Of a stretch of 64,000 nt of DNA, positions 46,869 to 59,417 are shown in pieces (within the stretch, counting starts at the first letter, position 1; every line of letters begins with the position of its first letter). Origin of the DNA: Lathyrus oleraceus (lineage: Eukaryota > Streptophyta > Magnoliopsida > Fabales > Fabaceae); assembly GCF_024323335.1 (NCBI RefSeq), contig NC_066583.1:361280377-361344376 (forward strand). Reading direction: 5' to 3'. Position numbers and translations under genes: made by a program. The notes below the pieces were generated by a model. It saw only the letters and a program-made list of their open reading frames with translations. It had not been told where the DNA came from and searched no databases.

Positions 46869-48219
46869 ACCCAAAGGGAGACTATCTGTCATCAGTTAGG
46901 ATGAACATATCTAGGATAAACCACCTGGGAAATGAGGAAGAATATCTGTTATCGGTTAGGATAAACATATCAAGGATAAACTGCCAGGGGAAAATAGGAT
47001 TTATAGCTACTGGTTACTGGGTAGAGTACCAAAGAAAGAGTATCCGTCACTGATTAAAGTGAACATATCAAGGATAAACTGTAAGGGAAAAATAGGATTT
47101 ATATCTACCGGTTACAGGGTAGAAGACCGCAAAGAGGAGAAAATTTGTCACCGGTTAAAGTGAACATATCAAGGATAGACTCTCTAGGGAATAAAATAGG
47201 GATTACAACTACCCTTTTATTGGGTAGAATACCAAACAGGAAGAATATCCACCATTGGTTAGGATGAACATATCGAGGATAGACTTGCTGGGGAAACGTG
47301 TAAGTGAATCCGCTGGAGAAAACAAAGAAGTAAATTACCTTTTACCGGTTACTGGGTAAAGGTGAAGTACTCAACATCAAGAAGAATATTACCAGTTACT
47401 GGGTAATAGACTCTCGGGGGCCAAAAGTTTAATCTAGGTAATAACTAGAAAAAAACGGTCAATCAAATACTCAACCCAATGAGGATATAACTCAAGGGAA
47501 ATGGTTCCATCCAGATAATAAACTAGGGAGGAAACTGAAATAATAATCATCCACAAGGAAATAACTCAGTGGGGAATGAGAAAGGATAAACTCTTTCTGC
47601 TTAAGGGGCTGACACTCTATAATTGAAGGAGGACAGACATACCAAATTCGTTTGGGGAAATACTATCACCAAAGCAGGGGATCAGAAGAAAAATAAATAC
47701 GATAAAATGCACAATTAGATATACGATTTTGTGTATTATGCATGAATATGCATGTGTATGATTGTGATTATGCTGACAAACTAACATAAAGGATACAAAT
47801 AACGAAGATTTGAGCCATCACTATATAACACTCAGCTAATCTGATCAAAATGGAAACAACCACTGGAGAAATTGCTAGGAATGAAATCAAATCATCTAGC
47901 TTAAAATAAATCAACTCTGGCCGGGGAGAGTCATGGAGAACATGCTTCCAACCAACTCACCACAAACTTCGAGGGGGAAGAGAGCATTGTTATAAGATAA
48001 AGATGGATGTTCTAAGGATCCTAAAACGAGTCAACACTGTGGGGAATTTTAAGTCAACACCAAATCAAATGTGAGACAACCTTGCAGAGGGCATAACCAA
48101 AACTGCTCAGAACCAAGAATTGTCGGGAACAAGGGAACTTTTGTCAGTAGACGAAACTCCGACAGGGATACAATAGGTAAATCTCTGAATGAGGAATCAG
48201 GCAAACTGCTGGGGGAGAC
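46869..48219 (-). repeat. Ogre 3' UTR with degenerate tandem repeats, copy 2
   Basis: Matches 25987-27220 with the same ACCGGTTACTGGGTA-type repeats. It keeps about 90 bp near 48071-48160 that copy 1 has lost. It ends at GAGAC (48215-48219), where Ogre B begins. The sequence that would follow is found right of Ogre B at 63837 and right of Ogre A at 12506. Confidence 0.6.
48215..48219. repeat. Ogre B target-site duplication, left copy (GAGAC)
   Basis: GAGAC precedes the LTR end at 48220. The right flank is GATAC (63837-63841), one base different. Ogre A has GAGAC at the equivalent right flank (12506-12510), so the original duplication was probably GAGAC. Confidence 0.65.
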
Positions 48220-50190
48220 TGTAGCGGGGTATTCGTTAGCATTAGAGATATTGACTAAATCCAAGGTAAATCATACAAGTCGAGTCGCCACCGCACTTCT
48301 ATTTATCCAAAACAATGGTAAGAAAGCGAATAAAAACCTAAAATTTTTATCGAATCAAAAACTAGTAAAAATAGAGATCTGGGTAAGGGGGTTGGTTATG
48401 CAATGGGAAGGTATTAGGCACCCAAAACATCCTAGGTACTCCTAGGGAGCCCTTTTCATATTTGTTGCAAAGGTTGTTGTTTTTTTGTGATAATTTATTT
48501 GTGCAAACATGATTTGAGGGATGAGAAAAGTGTGTATGTTTATCTAATGTACTACTTACTAAAAGAAGGGTCAAAAGGAAATGACTCGCACGGACGTCGC
48601 ATCCACTGCATACGTATCTCATCTGAATCTGAGAATCAGAGTCTTCGTAGCTCGGCTACCTAGGGGTTAAAGAGGAGTGTGCTCGCTAAGACGTCACGTC
48701 TTATGCCTACGTATCTCATCTGGGATGAAAATCAGAGCAAAACGTAGTTCGGCTAACTACGGGGTTAAGGGTTTGGATTTGGGGCGAACGACGTTACTAC
48801 GCAATCTACCGGATGCTCGACCTTTGGAGACTTACTCGCCTGTAGCAGAAGGAGTAAACGTGTTCTTAGGAGAAGAAAAATTAGTAGGTTTGTTTGCGTT
48901 TTAGGAACGCGCGTGCAAAAAGGAGTCCTGGACGAAGGAACCTGCATAAAGTAAACACACAAAAATTGCCTCCTATCGAGGTCTTCCAGCTAAGAAAGCA
49001 GTAAAATGCGGGAAAAAATAGAGGAATAAGGAAACCAGAGATCCTTCCAAGCTAACACCATCAAAGAAAGTGAGTCAGTACAGGCAATCGGAATAAACCT
49101 CCAGGTGGTATCCCACAAATAAAGTGGAACACCAGGCAAACCATCTCTGCAAGAGTCATATGAGCCCTCACAAAACAAAACTCAACAAACAGGTTAGAGA
49201 AACAAGATAGGGTAACCAAGAGTTGCCCCCAAATCAAAATGTAACCACATGAATCATGCCATTAAAATTCACAAAAAGCTCACAAAAAGCAACCAAGGGT
49301 AGGAGGCCTAAACCTCTTGTCAAACACATGCATCAAAAGGGTATCAAATTCACCCATAATACCTCATACATTCAGAGCATTCAAATTAAAAGCATAAAGC
49401 AATGGGAATAAGGCAAACCTGACTGGGGAGATCAATGAAATTGAATTGCCCAGTTGGGTTTGCAAAGCAATATGAGGGTTTATATGAGAGGGAATTGGTT
49501 CTTTGCCGATGAGTTCCCTTCAGTCTCTGGAGGTTGCTCTGAACTCTGTTAGCTCTTCTCTCACTATCTTTTTCCATGCCAGGGTAATAGGAATGGAATC
49601 TCTCACTACTTTTTCCTTGTTAGGGTAATAGGAATGGAATAGGAATGGAATATGAAATTTTGTTTCACTGAAACTCTGAATTTATAACCTGATTTTCTGG
49701 ACCTGTGGGCTCAAATGAGAGAGGCCCAAGTCCCATTTTTTTTTTGTTGTATTTTATTTATTTATTTTTTTCGTCTTTTTTTTTTAAACACGTGGGCTTC
49801 GCCTAGCGGGCATGACAGCTCATGAACAAACTTTTGCTCCTTCAAGATTAACGTTTTGACTGACGAATAGACCCCATTTGAACATGTTGGAAGTATCTCA
49901 AGTCATTCCCTTGTGTTGACTGATCATCTAAATAGAACCCACAAAGTGTCTTGGATGATACTCAAGCTTCAAACAAAAGATGTTAGTGACACATTTTTGT
50001 GCTTTTGGTTAGTAAACAAAAGTAAGAGAAACAATGATGTATAATTCAAGCATGCTTGGTGATCTCAAACCAATCACAAGGAGTCCCACCCAAAGGAAAA
50101 GGGAACCAAGATGCTAAAGATCCTTGAGGCAATGCAAATGCAATGTTATGATGCCATGAGGGATCTTAGGGTCAAAATTGGGGTCTTACA
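48220..50190 (-). repeat. Ogre B 3' LTR
   Basis: 1971 bp, bounded by TGTAGCGGGG and GGGGTCTTACA. It is slightly shorter than the 5' LTR, mainly because the T-rich tract near 49735-49790 is much shorter. It also contains the undisturbed target site used by the Tekay element in Ogre A. Confidence 0.92.
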
Positions 50191-52083
50191 GATGCCCCTG
50201 TTTAAGGTCATTCTAGCCGGAGAAGTGAAGGTTAAAATCTTTGTCTCGACGGGGTAGAATGGGCTTAAATAATAACAAAGAGACGAATTTTGGTCCCTAA
50301 GAGACCTCATGATGCAAATGTAGGTATGAAAAATGGTAGCACTCTGTGGAGATATGTGTCCACAAAAGCAAAGAAATCAGAAGCCATTGATAATCCATAT
50401 GAGCAATTCACTCCATGGGACCAAGACCCTGGGGACTCTCCTGGGGATAGAAAAGGGATAAAAAATGCGTGAGCAGGTTACGACTCAAAGCGTGGGGAAC
50501 AGAATTCCAGAGGGAAAAGATCCAATGGAAAGACTCGAGCTGACTCGAAGATGCAGGTATTGGGGAATATGCCAGTACAGCAAAAACTATCCATAGTGGA
50601 TACTTCGGATAAAAATCTGGACGAAAACAATCCACTAAAGGACTTCGCTGGGGATGTCCACAAGGACATTCTTGGGGAAGCAGCGGGACGAGGTATTACC
50701 GGTTACTGGGTAATAAGCTCAAGGAGACATGTGATCTGAACGCCAGGTATGAGGGTGAGAGATACAACATGCTCAGGAAGAGATGAATATCCAAGATCGG
50801 TATAAGGGTGAGAGATATCAAAACTTCAAAACGTCTGAGGACAACCTAAAAGGTATACTTCAACTCAGGGATTCTGACTCCACAGGGGACAAAAAGTCAT
50901 AATAGGGAGCAGAGAGGAAGGAACACCAGGGATACCGGTTACTGGGCATATAATAGGTGACCAACCAAGGCGTGAATTGAGGAATATTCCCAAAACACTC
51001 ATCATCCAAAAGAGGGCTAAAAGCAAACTCGATTACAGGATGGACATTCGACTCCACAAAGGGGATACAAATCTTACTCAACTGGGGAAGAACAAAAGGC
51101 TTCAGACCCGAGAGTGCATGAGATATACTATCTATTACCGTCAGAACGTAGATAATATACTCACATGGACGATTATCCACAACCGATTACTAGGTTAATA
51201 AAGGATAAATCGACCAAAAAGAAAAGGCATCGAGATACCGAAACTAGGTATATAATGATGACCAATTCAGGGGGGAAATAATCGTTACCAACAACAACAG
51301 GGTAGACGAGAGATGACCCTGCTGGGGATAAATTGCGTAATCAGGGCAATTACCCAAGCAGATGAGGGGATATCATCACCGAATATTGGATGAAGATAAT
51401 TGTCACTAATTAAAGATGAGCAAAAATAGTTACTCTGCAAAAGGGAAGAAATAGGGTTTACAACTACCGGTATGAGGGTAGAGAAACACAGACTCCGTCG
51501 GGGATAATAATTACTAATTATTGAGCAATTATTCATTTACCACGGGGAAACAGGAAAAGAGTCTCAAGAGACCGATCTAGGATCAAACTAGATAGGCACA
51601 CCAAATCAAGACTTGTCCCGGTGAGGATATAACTCAATGGGGAAAACCATCCCAATATATGTGTTGGGAAAGAACAAAAATAATCAACATCCACGAGGAT
51701 ATAACTCAGTGGGGAAAACCATCCCAATATATGTGTTGGGAAGGAACAAAAACAATCAACACCCACGAGGATATAACCCGGTGGGGAATATGGAAGAAAG
51801 GATAGACGCTTTTTGCCTATGGAGCTGACTCTATATGGAGATCAGACACACACAAAATCTTGTCAGGATGCAGTTACTTGCCAAATCCCTAATTTTTGCC
51901 TAGATTTCCCCAGGATGAGGTATTCAATCTAGCGGGATACATATATCATTAATATGTATTTTTTGTGTCTCTAACTTTTGCCTGGATCGCCCTTTCGGGT
52001 TTTCAATCCACCGAGACACTCATTTTTGCCTAAGCCGCCCTTTCGGGTTTTCAACTTAGCGAGCTATTCAGTTTTTATTTTTT
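50191..52083 (-). other. Ogre B 3' untranslated region with purine tract
   Basis: 1.9 kb between the integrase stop and the 3' LTR. The minus strand reads TTAAACAGGGGCATC directly before the LTR, the likely plus-strand primer. The region is full of short repeated words (ACCGGTTACTGGG, CTGGGGA, GGATATAACTC) and includes a 72-bp tandem repeat. Ogre 3' UTRs are known to be variable and to seed satellite repeats. No protein is predicted. Confidence 0.75.
51623..51788. repeat. 72-bp tandem repeat in Ogre B 3' UTR
   Basis: Units starting GAGGATATAAC lie at 51623, 51695 and 51767, giving two full copies and a partial third. The first two differ at only a few bases, so the array is a recent local expansion. 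Confidence 0.85.
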
Positions 52084-54108
52084 TTAGGCGAAGTATTTCT
52101 TGACTGCATTTGAATTCACAGGACGAGTGAAATCCTCCCCATCCATAGTTGTAAGTATCAAAGCACCTCCTAAAAAGGCTCTCTTAACAACATACGGACC
52201 CTCATAGTTCGGAGTCCACTTGCCCCTGAAATCGGGCGCGAAAGACAAGACTTTCTTGAGCACAAGGTCACCTTCTCGAAACACACGAGGCTTGACCTTC
52301 TTATCAAAAGCTTTCTTCATCCTTTGCTGATATAACTGACCGTGGCACATGGCAGTCAATCTCTTCTCTTCAATCAAATTCAGCTGGTCATAACAACTTT
52401 GAACCCATTCAGCATCAGTCAACTTGGCCTCCATCAAGACTCTCATTGATGGGATCTCCACCTCTACTTGGAGTACCTCCTCCATGCCATAAACTAGAGA
52501 AAAAGCGGTTGCCCCAATTGAAGTGCGGACAGATGTACGATATCCGTGCAAAGCAAATGGTAGCATCTCATGCCAATCTTTGTACGTAACAACCATCTTC
52601 TGGATAATTTTCTTGATATTCTTATTAGCAGCTTCAACAGCCCCATTCATCTTGGGTCTGTAAGGAGAAGAGTTATGGTGCGCGATCTTGAACTCACTAC
52701 ACAGTTCTTTCATCATCTTGTTATTCAAGTTAGATCCATTATCAGTAATGATCTTATCTGGCACACCATATGGGCATATGAGTTGATTCTTGATAAACTT
52801 CACGACCACCTTCCTGGTCACATTTGCATACGACGCCGCTTCAACCCACTTGGTGAAGTAATCAATTGCTACGAGAATAAATCTGTGTCCATTGGACGCT
52901 TTCGGCTCTATCATGCCAATCATGTCAATTTCCCACATGGAGAAAGGCCATGGTGATGAGATCACATTCAAAAGTGTCAGGGCAATATGAATCTTATCAG
53001 CATAAATCTGACACTTATGGCACTTCTTCACATACTTGCAGCAGTCAGACTCCATTGTCAGCCAATAGTAGCCTGCTCTCAATATCTTTCTAGCCATGGC
53101 ATGTCCATTGGAATGGGTACCAAATGAACCTTCATGGACCTCAGTCATCAACAGGTCTGCTTTGTGTCTATCCACGCATCTGAGCAGAACCATGTCAAAA
53201 TTTCTCTTATAAAGCACATCACCATTGAGGTAGAAACTGCCTGACAATCTCCTCAAAGTCTTCCTATCTTTTACAGATGCCTCAGGCGGGTAAATCTGGC
53301 TCTGAAGGAAGCACTTGATATCATAATACCACGACTTATCATCTTTTACTTCTTCTACTGCAAATACATGAGCTGGTCTGTCCAAGCGCATCACGGTGAT
53401 ATTGGAGACTTCATTCCACAATTTAACCACAATCATTGAAGCAAGCGTAGCAAGAGCATCTGCCATACGATTCTCATCTCGAGAAATATGATGGAAGTCA
53501 ACCTCAGTAAAGAACGTTGAAATCCTCCTCGCATAATCTCTGTATGGAATGAGGCCAGGATGATTCGTTTCCCATCCACCCTTAATCTGATTAACAACGA
53601 GGGCCGAATCACCATATACATCAAGATGCTTGATCCTTAGATCAATACATTCCTCCAATCCTATAATACAGGCCTCATACTCAGCCATATTATTCGTGCA
53701 TTTGAAAGTTAGCCTTGCTGTAAAAGGAATATGCGCGTCCTGAGGAGTAATAATCACGGCCCCAATACCATTTCCATACTGATTTACAGCGCCATCAAAC
53801 ACCATACTCCATCTAGAACCAGGCTCTGGCCCTTCATCAAGTGTAGGCTCATCGCAATCTTTCACTTTCAAATACAGAATATCCTCGTCCGGGAAGTCAT
53901 ACTGAACTGACTGATAATCTTCAATAGGCTGATGTGCCAAATGGTCAGCCAAAATACTACCTTTAATAGCCTTCTGAGCTCGATACTCAATATCATACTC
54001 AGATAACAACATCTTCCAACGGGAAATTCTCCCTGTTAAAGCAGGCTTCTCGAAGACGTACTTGATTGGATCCATTCTGGATATCAACCAAGTCGTATGA
54101 TTTATCAT
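52084..54108 (-). CDS. Ogre B second RNase H and integrase (open part of pol)
   Basis: 674 open codons to a TAA at 52084. Residues 1-60 finish the first RNase H region. An archaeal-type RNase H follows with D105, E143, D167 and D217. Integrase has zinc ligands H325, H332, C363 and C366 and catalytic D395, D456 and E492. The C-terminal PNYEGPYVVKRAF motif lies near residue 637. A second RNase H is a known hallmark of Tat/Ogre elements; integrase joins the cDNA to host DNA. No key residue is missing. It is separated from RT by a 1-nt deletion near 54111, so it would not be made as part of the normal polyprotein. The Met at 54108 is only the first in the open frame. Confidence 0.88.
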   Translation of the reverse strand: MINHTTWLISRMDPIKYVFEKPALTGRISRWKMLLSEYDIEYRAQKAIKGSILADHLAHQPIEDYQSVQYDFPDEDILYLKVKDCDEPTLDEGPEPGSRWSMVFDGAVNQYGNGIGAVIITPQDAHIPFTARLTFKCTNNMAEYEACIIGLEECIDLRIKHLDVYGDSALVVNQIKGGWETNHPGLIPYRDYARRISTFFTEVDFHHISRDENRMADALATLASMIVVKLWNEVSNITVMRLDRPAHVFAVEEVKDDKSWYYDIKCFLQSQIYPPEASVKDRKTLRRLSGSFYLNGDVLYKRNFDMVLLRCVDRHKADLLMTEVHEGSFGTHSNGHAMARKILRAGYYWLTMESDCCKYVKKCHKCQIYADKIHIALTLLNVISSPWPFSMWEIDMIGMIEPKASNGHRFILVAIDYFTKWVEAASYANVTRKVVVKFIKNQLICPYGVPDKIITDNGSNLNNKMMKELCSEFKIAHHNSSPYRPKMNGAVEAANKNIKKIIQKMVVTYKDWHEMLPFALHGYRTSVRTSIGATAFSLVYGMEEVLQVEVEIPSMRVLMEAKLTDAEWVQSCYDQLNLIEEKRLTAMCHGQLYQQRMKKAFDKKVKPRVFREGDLVLKKVLSFAPDFRGKWTPNYEGPYVVKRAFLGGALILTTMDGEDFTRPVNSNAVKKYFA

Positions 54109-54146
54109 AACTGGTGTAAGCGCTTAGCAGCCCAAGCCAAAGCACA

Positions 54147-55604
54147 TCATGTCTTTTTAAGCATTGAGTATCGAGACTCACAATCAGTGAAATTCTTACT
54201 CAGGTAGTAAATAGCATACTCCTTCTTCCCTGATTCGTCTTGCTGACCAAGGACACAACCCATCGAGTCTTCAAGAACAGTCAGATACATGACCAAAGGT
54301 CTTCCCTCTAAAGGCGGAGACAGAATCGGAGGCTCAGACAAATATTCCTTAATACTGTCGAAAGCTTCCTGGTAATCCTCGGTCCAATCATGGGACTGGT
54401 CTTTCCGGAGGAGCTTGAATATAGGCGCACATGTGGCAGTCATGTGGGATATGAATCTGGAGATATAATTCAAGCGGCCAAGAAAACCTCAGACTTGCTT
54501 CTCAGTTTTGGGCGCAGGCATCTCTTGTATTGCTTTGACCTTTGCAGGATCAACCTCAATACCTCTTTCACTAACAATGAAGCCCAATAACTTGCCAGAA
54601 CGGACTCAAAAGGTACACTTGTTGGGATTCAGACGAAGCTTATATTTCCTCAAACGCCGGAAAAGCTTCAACAAATGCTCTACATGTTCAACTTCCGTTC
54701 TTGACTTAGCAATCATATCGTCAACATATACCTCAATCTCCTTGTGCATCATATCATGAAACAAGGTGGTCATAGCTCGTTGATATGTGGCTCCGACGTT
54801 CTTCAAACCGAAGGGCATCACTCTATAACAGAATGTTCCCCAAGGTGTGATGAATGTTGTCTTCTCCATATCCTCGGGTGCCATTTTATTCTGATTATAT
54901 CCGGAAAATCCATCCATAAACGAGAAGACTTTGAATTTAGCTGTATTATCTACCAACATATCAATATATGGTAGAGGGAAATCATCTTTCGGACTAGCTT
55001 TATTCAAATCTCTATAATCCACACACATCCGGACTTTTCCATCTTTCTTAGGCACGGGCACAATATTGGCCACCCATTGAGGATATATAGAAGTCACCAG
55101 GAACCCCGCATCAATTTGCTTATGAACTTCCTCTTTGATCTTCACTGCCATATCAGGATGAGTTCTTCTGAGTTTCTGCTTCACAGGCACGCACTCAAGC
55201 TTTAAAGGTAGGAAATGTTGCACAATATCAGTATCTAGACCAGGCATGTCTTCATATGACCAAGCAAAGACGTCAACATATTCTCGTAGCAACTTAATCA
55301 ACCCCTTCTTAACAGATTCTTCCAGAAGTGCCCCAATCTTTACCTCTCGCACACAATCCTCAGACCCCAAGTTGACTGTTTTCAGATTCTCAAGATACGG
55401 CTGAATGATCTTCTCTTCATGCTCAAGTAGACGGGTAATCTCATCAGGAATCTCTTCAACATCATCTTCCTCTGCCTCAAATACAGGGAATTCAAAATTG
55501 GGAGATGGCGTTGGGTCATTATGTTCAATGGGTTTGATCAACCTACATAATGATTTTGGATATGAAAAGCTCTTAGGATTCAAACAAGGCAAATCATTAT
55601 GCAT
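54147..55604 (-). pseudogene. Ogre B reverse transcriptase and first RNase H, three stops
   Basis: One frame runs from 55604 to 54147. RT motifs are complete up to YVDD (residues 293-296), with CVDYRDLNKA at 195-204 and PFGLKN at 264-269. In-frame TGA codons at 54608-54606, 54491-54489 and 54149-54147 break it, in the RT thumb/connection and at the end of the first RNase H (LYLTVL-like core near 54290). The frame then shifts near 54111. Reverse transcription from this copy is not expected. The N-terminal 130 residues are acidic and poorly conserved, as usual before Ogre RT. Confidence 0.88.
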
Positions 55605-55609
55605 ATGGA

Positions 55610-55807
55610 AAGATTGATTTTATTCTATTTTTTAGGGTTTTATGTGATCACCAATTTCATGCAAAAAGCAAAAAGGGAAAATAAATGGAAAAACAAACAT
55701 TTAACATGAATTTATTGAATGAAAATATCATTGTATTTATGCGCCAACAATGTCATCACTCCTCCTTTTGGCATGGGAGAAGGGTTTTCAAACAAAGTGA
55801 TTATTAC
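55610..55807 (-). other. Intron-like gap between Ogre B protease and RT
   Basis: Ogre elements are known to splice out an intron between pro and RT-RNase H. Here the gag-pro frame ends at a TAA overlapping a GTAATA donor (GT at 55807-55806). A T-rich stretch and an AG near 55626-55625 could be the acceptor, giving about 183 nt. With that acceptor the RT frame meets a stop at once, so the true acceptor is uncertain or mutated. Confidence 0.5.
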
Positions 55808-58800
55808 GTTGACTTATGGACAACTGTTGGAATATCCACAGCGACCCAATTGTTGCAGACCCCACCAGGGATGATGAAGTTGCCAGAATCCTTTGTATCT
55901 TCTTCTAAAACGGCAGCGGCCTCCTCATCTAGACCAGTGTGAATGAAACCTCCACTCTTGAATAACCCTTGCTTGTTGAAAGTACCAGAAGAAAAGCCTA
56001 TGCCAGCCCGGGATTCGTTGTCTTCTAACTCAATCATTTTTCCTAGACCAGCAATTGCACCACGCTCAATGGCCAACTTTGCATCTTTGTAGGAAGCAAA
56101 TGAAGGAGCTCTTTTCTCAGTAGGCTCAGCAATAGATAACGCTTGGAAAGGAGTTCCAACTTCAACCTCGACATCTATGTAAGAGAAGGAAGACAAATGG
56201 CTAACCAGGAGAGCCCTTTCTCCCCCTACCACCACCAGCTTCTTGTTTTTCACGAATTTCAATTTCTGGTGTAGGGTGGACGTCACGGTGCCTGCCTCGT
56301 GAATCCATGGTCTTCCTAAGAGACAACTATACGATGCGTGAATATCCATAACCTGGAAGGTAATCTGGAACTCACTTGGTCCGATCTTGATTGGGAGATC
56401 AACTTCCCCAATCACAGTTTTGCGAGACCCATCGAAAGCCTTCACAACTACTCCACTCTGCCTCATGGGAGGCCCTTGATATTATAGCTTTGAGAGAGTG
56501 GACTTTGGCAATATGTTCAATGATGACCCGGTATCCACCAGCACATTGGACATGGCGTCGTCTTTACAATTCATAGATATGTGTAAAGCCAAGTTGTGGT
56601 CTCTTCCCTCCTCAGGGAGATCAGAGTCACAAAAGCTCAGGTTGTTACAAGCAGTAATGTTTGCGACAATGCTATCGAATTGCTCCAAAGTGACATCGTG
56701 ATCTACATATGCCACATCCAACACCTTCTGTAGAGCCTCTCGGTGTGGTTCTAAATTTAAGAGTAAGGATAACACAGATATTTTGGATGGCGTTTGTAGA
56801 AGTTGGTCTACAACATTGTACTCACTTTTCTTGATGAGCTTCAGCATCTCATCACAGTCTTCTTTCACATTGCCACTCGTGCCAACAGAAGTAGGAGTTT
56901 TCAGTACAGAGGAGGGTTTAACAGCAAGTGTCGAATTCGGAGAATTCACAGCGTTCCCGATCGGGCGTTCAACAAAATCAACATTAATTTGAGGCTTCGG
57001 CGGTGCTGAAAATACACGGCCACTACGGGTCAACTTGCTAACATCGGCAGTATTCACAACAGAAGAAGAGGGCAAGGACACCTCTTTCCCATTCTCTACT
57101 GCTACGGCATTGTAGCGATAGGGAACTGCCTTTTCAGAAGAGTAAGGCACAGGACCAGCAGGCTTAATGATCAGAGCGGGAGAAGCCTTCTGCTTGCTAC
57201 CATTGTACTTGATGATAACAGGCTCGGGGATCCGAAATACTGGAGAAATTACGTTGACCTCATCAGTATCTTCGTCAACATTTCTGTTTTGAAGGATCTT
57301 AATGACTCCTTCATCCAGCATTTCCTGAACATTCTTGCGCACCTGGCAACAACCCAATCAGTTAACAGAGCAGACTCGACACCTATCATGGTCATGCTAA
57401 TAATGACTGTAGTTACATAACAAACGGTGCGTCTCGACCAGAGACTCTCTAATATGACTGACATATTTGACCTTGTATTTTCCAGGGCAACCCTGGACCA
57501 TGTTGACAGATTTCCCATGTTCGGGCAATGGGTTCTTCTTCACATTAGGACCTACGTCCTCAAAATATAAAATACCACACCTCACAAGGTCTTGAACCTT
57601 GGTCTTCAAAGGGTAACAATTCTCCACGTCGTGGCCAGGAGCACCAGAATGGTAAACACAATGTAACTCAAGCTTATACCACCACTGAGGGTTAGCAGGT
57701 ATAGCCGGTGGGTCTCTCGGAGTAATCAACTTCCTTTCTATCAAAGAGGGATATAACTCTGTGTACGTCATTGGAATAGGATCAAAAGTGACCTTTTTCC
57801 TCTCGTAACTTGTGTTGGTTTGATTACTATTGCGAGGCTGGTAGGCCTACTGTTGTGGACGGAGCTGTTGTGGCTGATATTACTGAGGTGGTTGTTGATT
57901 GTTGCTATGTTGCTGATACTGTTGATTATCTCTAAAGACAGGTGCTATATGAGCCACCTGGTGTTGGTTACTGTCGGGACGCACAGTCTTCCTCCTCACA
58001 GAGGGTCTTCTTGGTTTCTCATGGGAGGTCACAGCATGTGCCTCTCCATCTTTCTTCTTTGCAAACGCCCCATAACGTTTGGCAGAAGAGCCTTCTTCTC
58101 TGGTTAACCGTCCTTCACGAACCCCTTCTTCCAGACGCATCCCCATATTCACCATCTCGGTGAAGTCAGAAGGAGCGCTAGCAATCATCCGCTCATAATA
58201 AAAAGAACTCAAGGTCTTCAAAAATATCTTAGTCAGCTCTTTCTCTTCTAGCGGAGGCACGATCTGTGCTGCCACCTCTCGCCACCTCTGGGCGTACTCC
58301 TTAAATGTTTCTTTATCCTTCTGGGACATGGCTCTTAATTGATATCTATCGGGAGCCATATCCACGTTGTACTTGTACTGCTTGATGACGGCTTCGCCGA
58401 GATCATTGAAGGATCGGATGTTCGCGCTGTCTAAACCCATGTACCAACGCAAAGCGGCACCAGACAGACTGTCCTGAAAGTAGTGGATGATTAGTTGGTC
58501 ATTATCGGTTTGAGTCGACATCTTCCTGGCATACATGACCGGTTGGCTGAGAGGACAAGTATTTCCTCTGTACTTTTCAAAATCAGGGACCTTGAATTTC
58601 ACAGGGATCTTCACATTTGGAACCAATCAAAGTTCGGCAACAGACTTGCCGAAAAGATCCTTTCCTCTGAGAGTTTTCAATTCCTTGCGAAGCTCAAGAA
58701 ATAGATCGTTCATAGCATCCATCTTCTCATAAACATCTGGACCCTCAGACGGCTCAGAATGATAGATGGTGTCGTCTACCCTGGGCAAAGTATGCACGAT

Positions 58801-59172
58801 AGGAGGAGGAACGGCAAGGACCGGGCTAGATGCCGACGGAGAAGCAAAGGTGGGAACAAGACCCTCAGGCATGGAATTGGGAGGCATCCCCCACGGGAAC
58901 CCGGTTGGCATGGCTGTTGGAACAAAGTGTGCACTGGCAGCGGGCAGAGTAGAGGAGACATTCTTAGAGATAACTGTCCTCTGGGGAGGAGTTGAAGGTG
59001 TCGGAGAAGACTGGCTCTGGGCAACCATGAATGACTCCATTAGGGCAGTCAATCTAGCCACTTCCTCTTTCAGCTCGCGGTTCTCTTGCTCTAAGTGATC
59101 CATCAGTCTTGAAATGTTGGCTCTAGTGTAGTACCGGTAAGTCAGCTTGTCTTCAAAATAAATGAAGGACAC
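55804..59172 (-). pseudogene. Ogre B gag-protease, one frame with six internal stops
   Basis: From ATG 59172 to the TAA at 55806-55804 there are 1122 codons in a single frame without any indel. N-terminal coiled coil at residues 22-48 (LMDHLEQENRELKEEVARL), Pro/Ser-rich linker, then the capsid domain around 58626-58150 (LSGAALRWYMGL). A zinc-knuckle-like motif CVYHSGAPGHDVENC lies at about 57660-57616. An aspartic protease with VDTGSSLNIL is near 56530. Stops interrupt it at 58629 (TGA), 57882 (TAA), 57849 (TAG), 57399 (TAG), 57360 (TGA) and 56484 (TAA), the last just after the protease active site. Several fit C-to-T change of Gln or Arg codons. Confidence 0.88.
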
Positions 59173-59417
59173 AGAGTTAGACCACAGGGCAAAGGACCGG
59201 AAACAGAACCTGCTTATGCGTATGATGCATGCAATGTTTGTGCATATGATTTGTTTTTTTTTATTTCAAAGGAACTTTAGAGTTTTATTTGCAAATTTTG
59301 GAAATATTAAGCATTTTATCACATATGGAAATATCTCATCAAATAATATCAGGGAAAAGAAGTGCAGCATCGTCAATCATATACAAGAGAAAAGGAAAAT
59401 AATCATCCTATGGATCC
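59173..59417 (-). other. Spacer between Ogre B ORF1 and gag
   Basis: About 245 bp without coding capacity, T-rich on the plus strand near 59250-59275. No splice or promoter signal is convincing. Confidence 0.5.

Noticed and set aside
51637..51828. Plus-strand ORF with a repeated 24-residue unit
   Set aside because: It exists only because the 72-bp tandem repeat is a multiple of three; it is antisense to the Ogre 3' UTR and has no start context or homology that I recognise.
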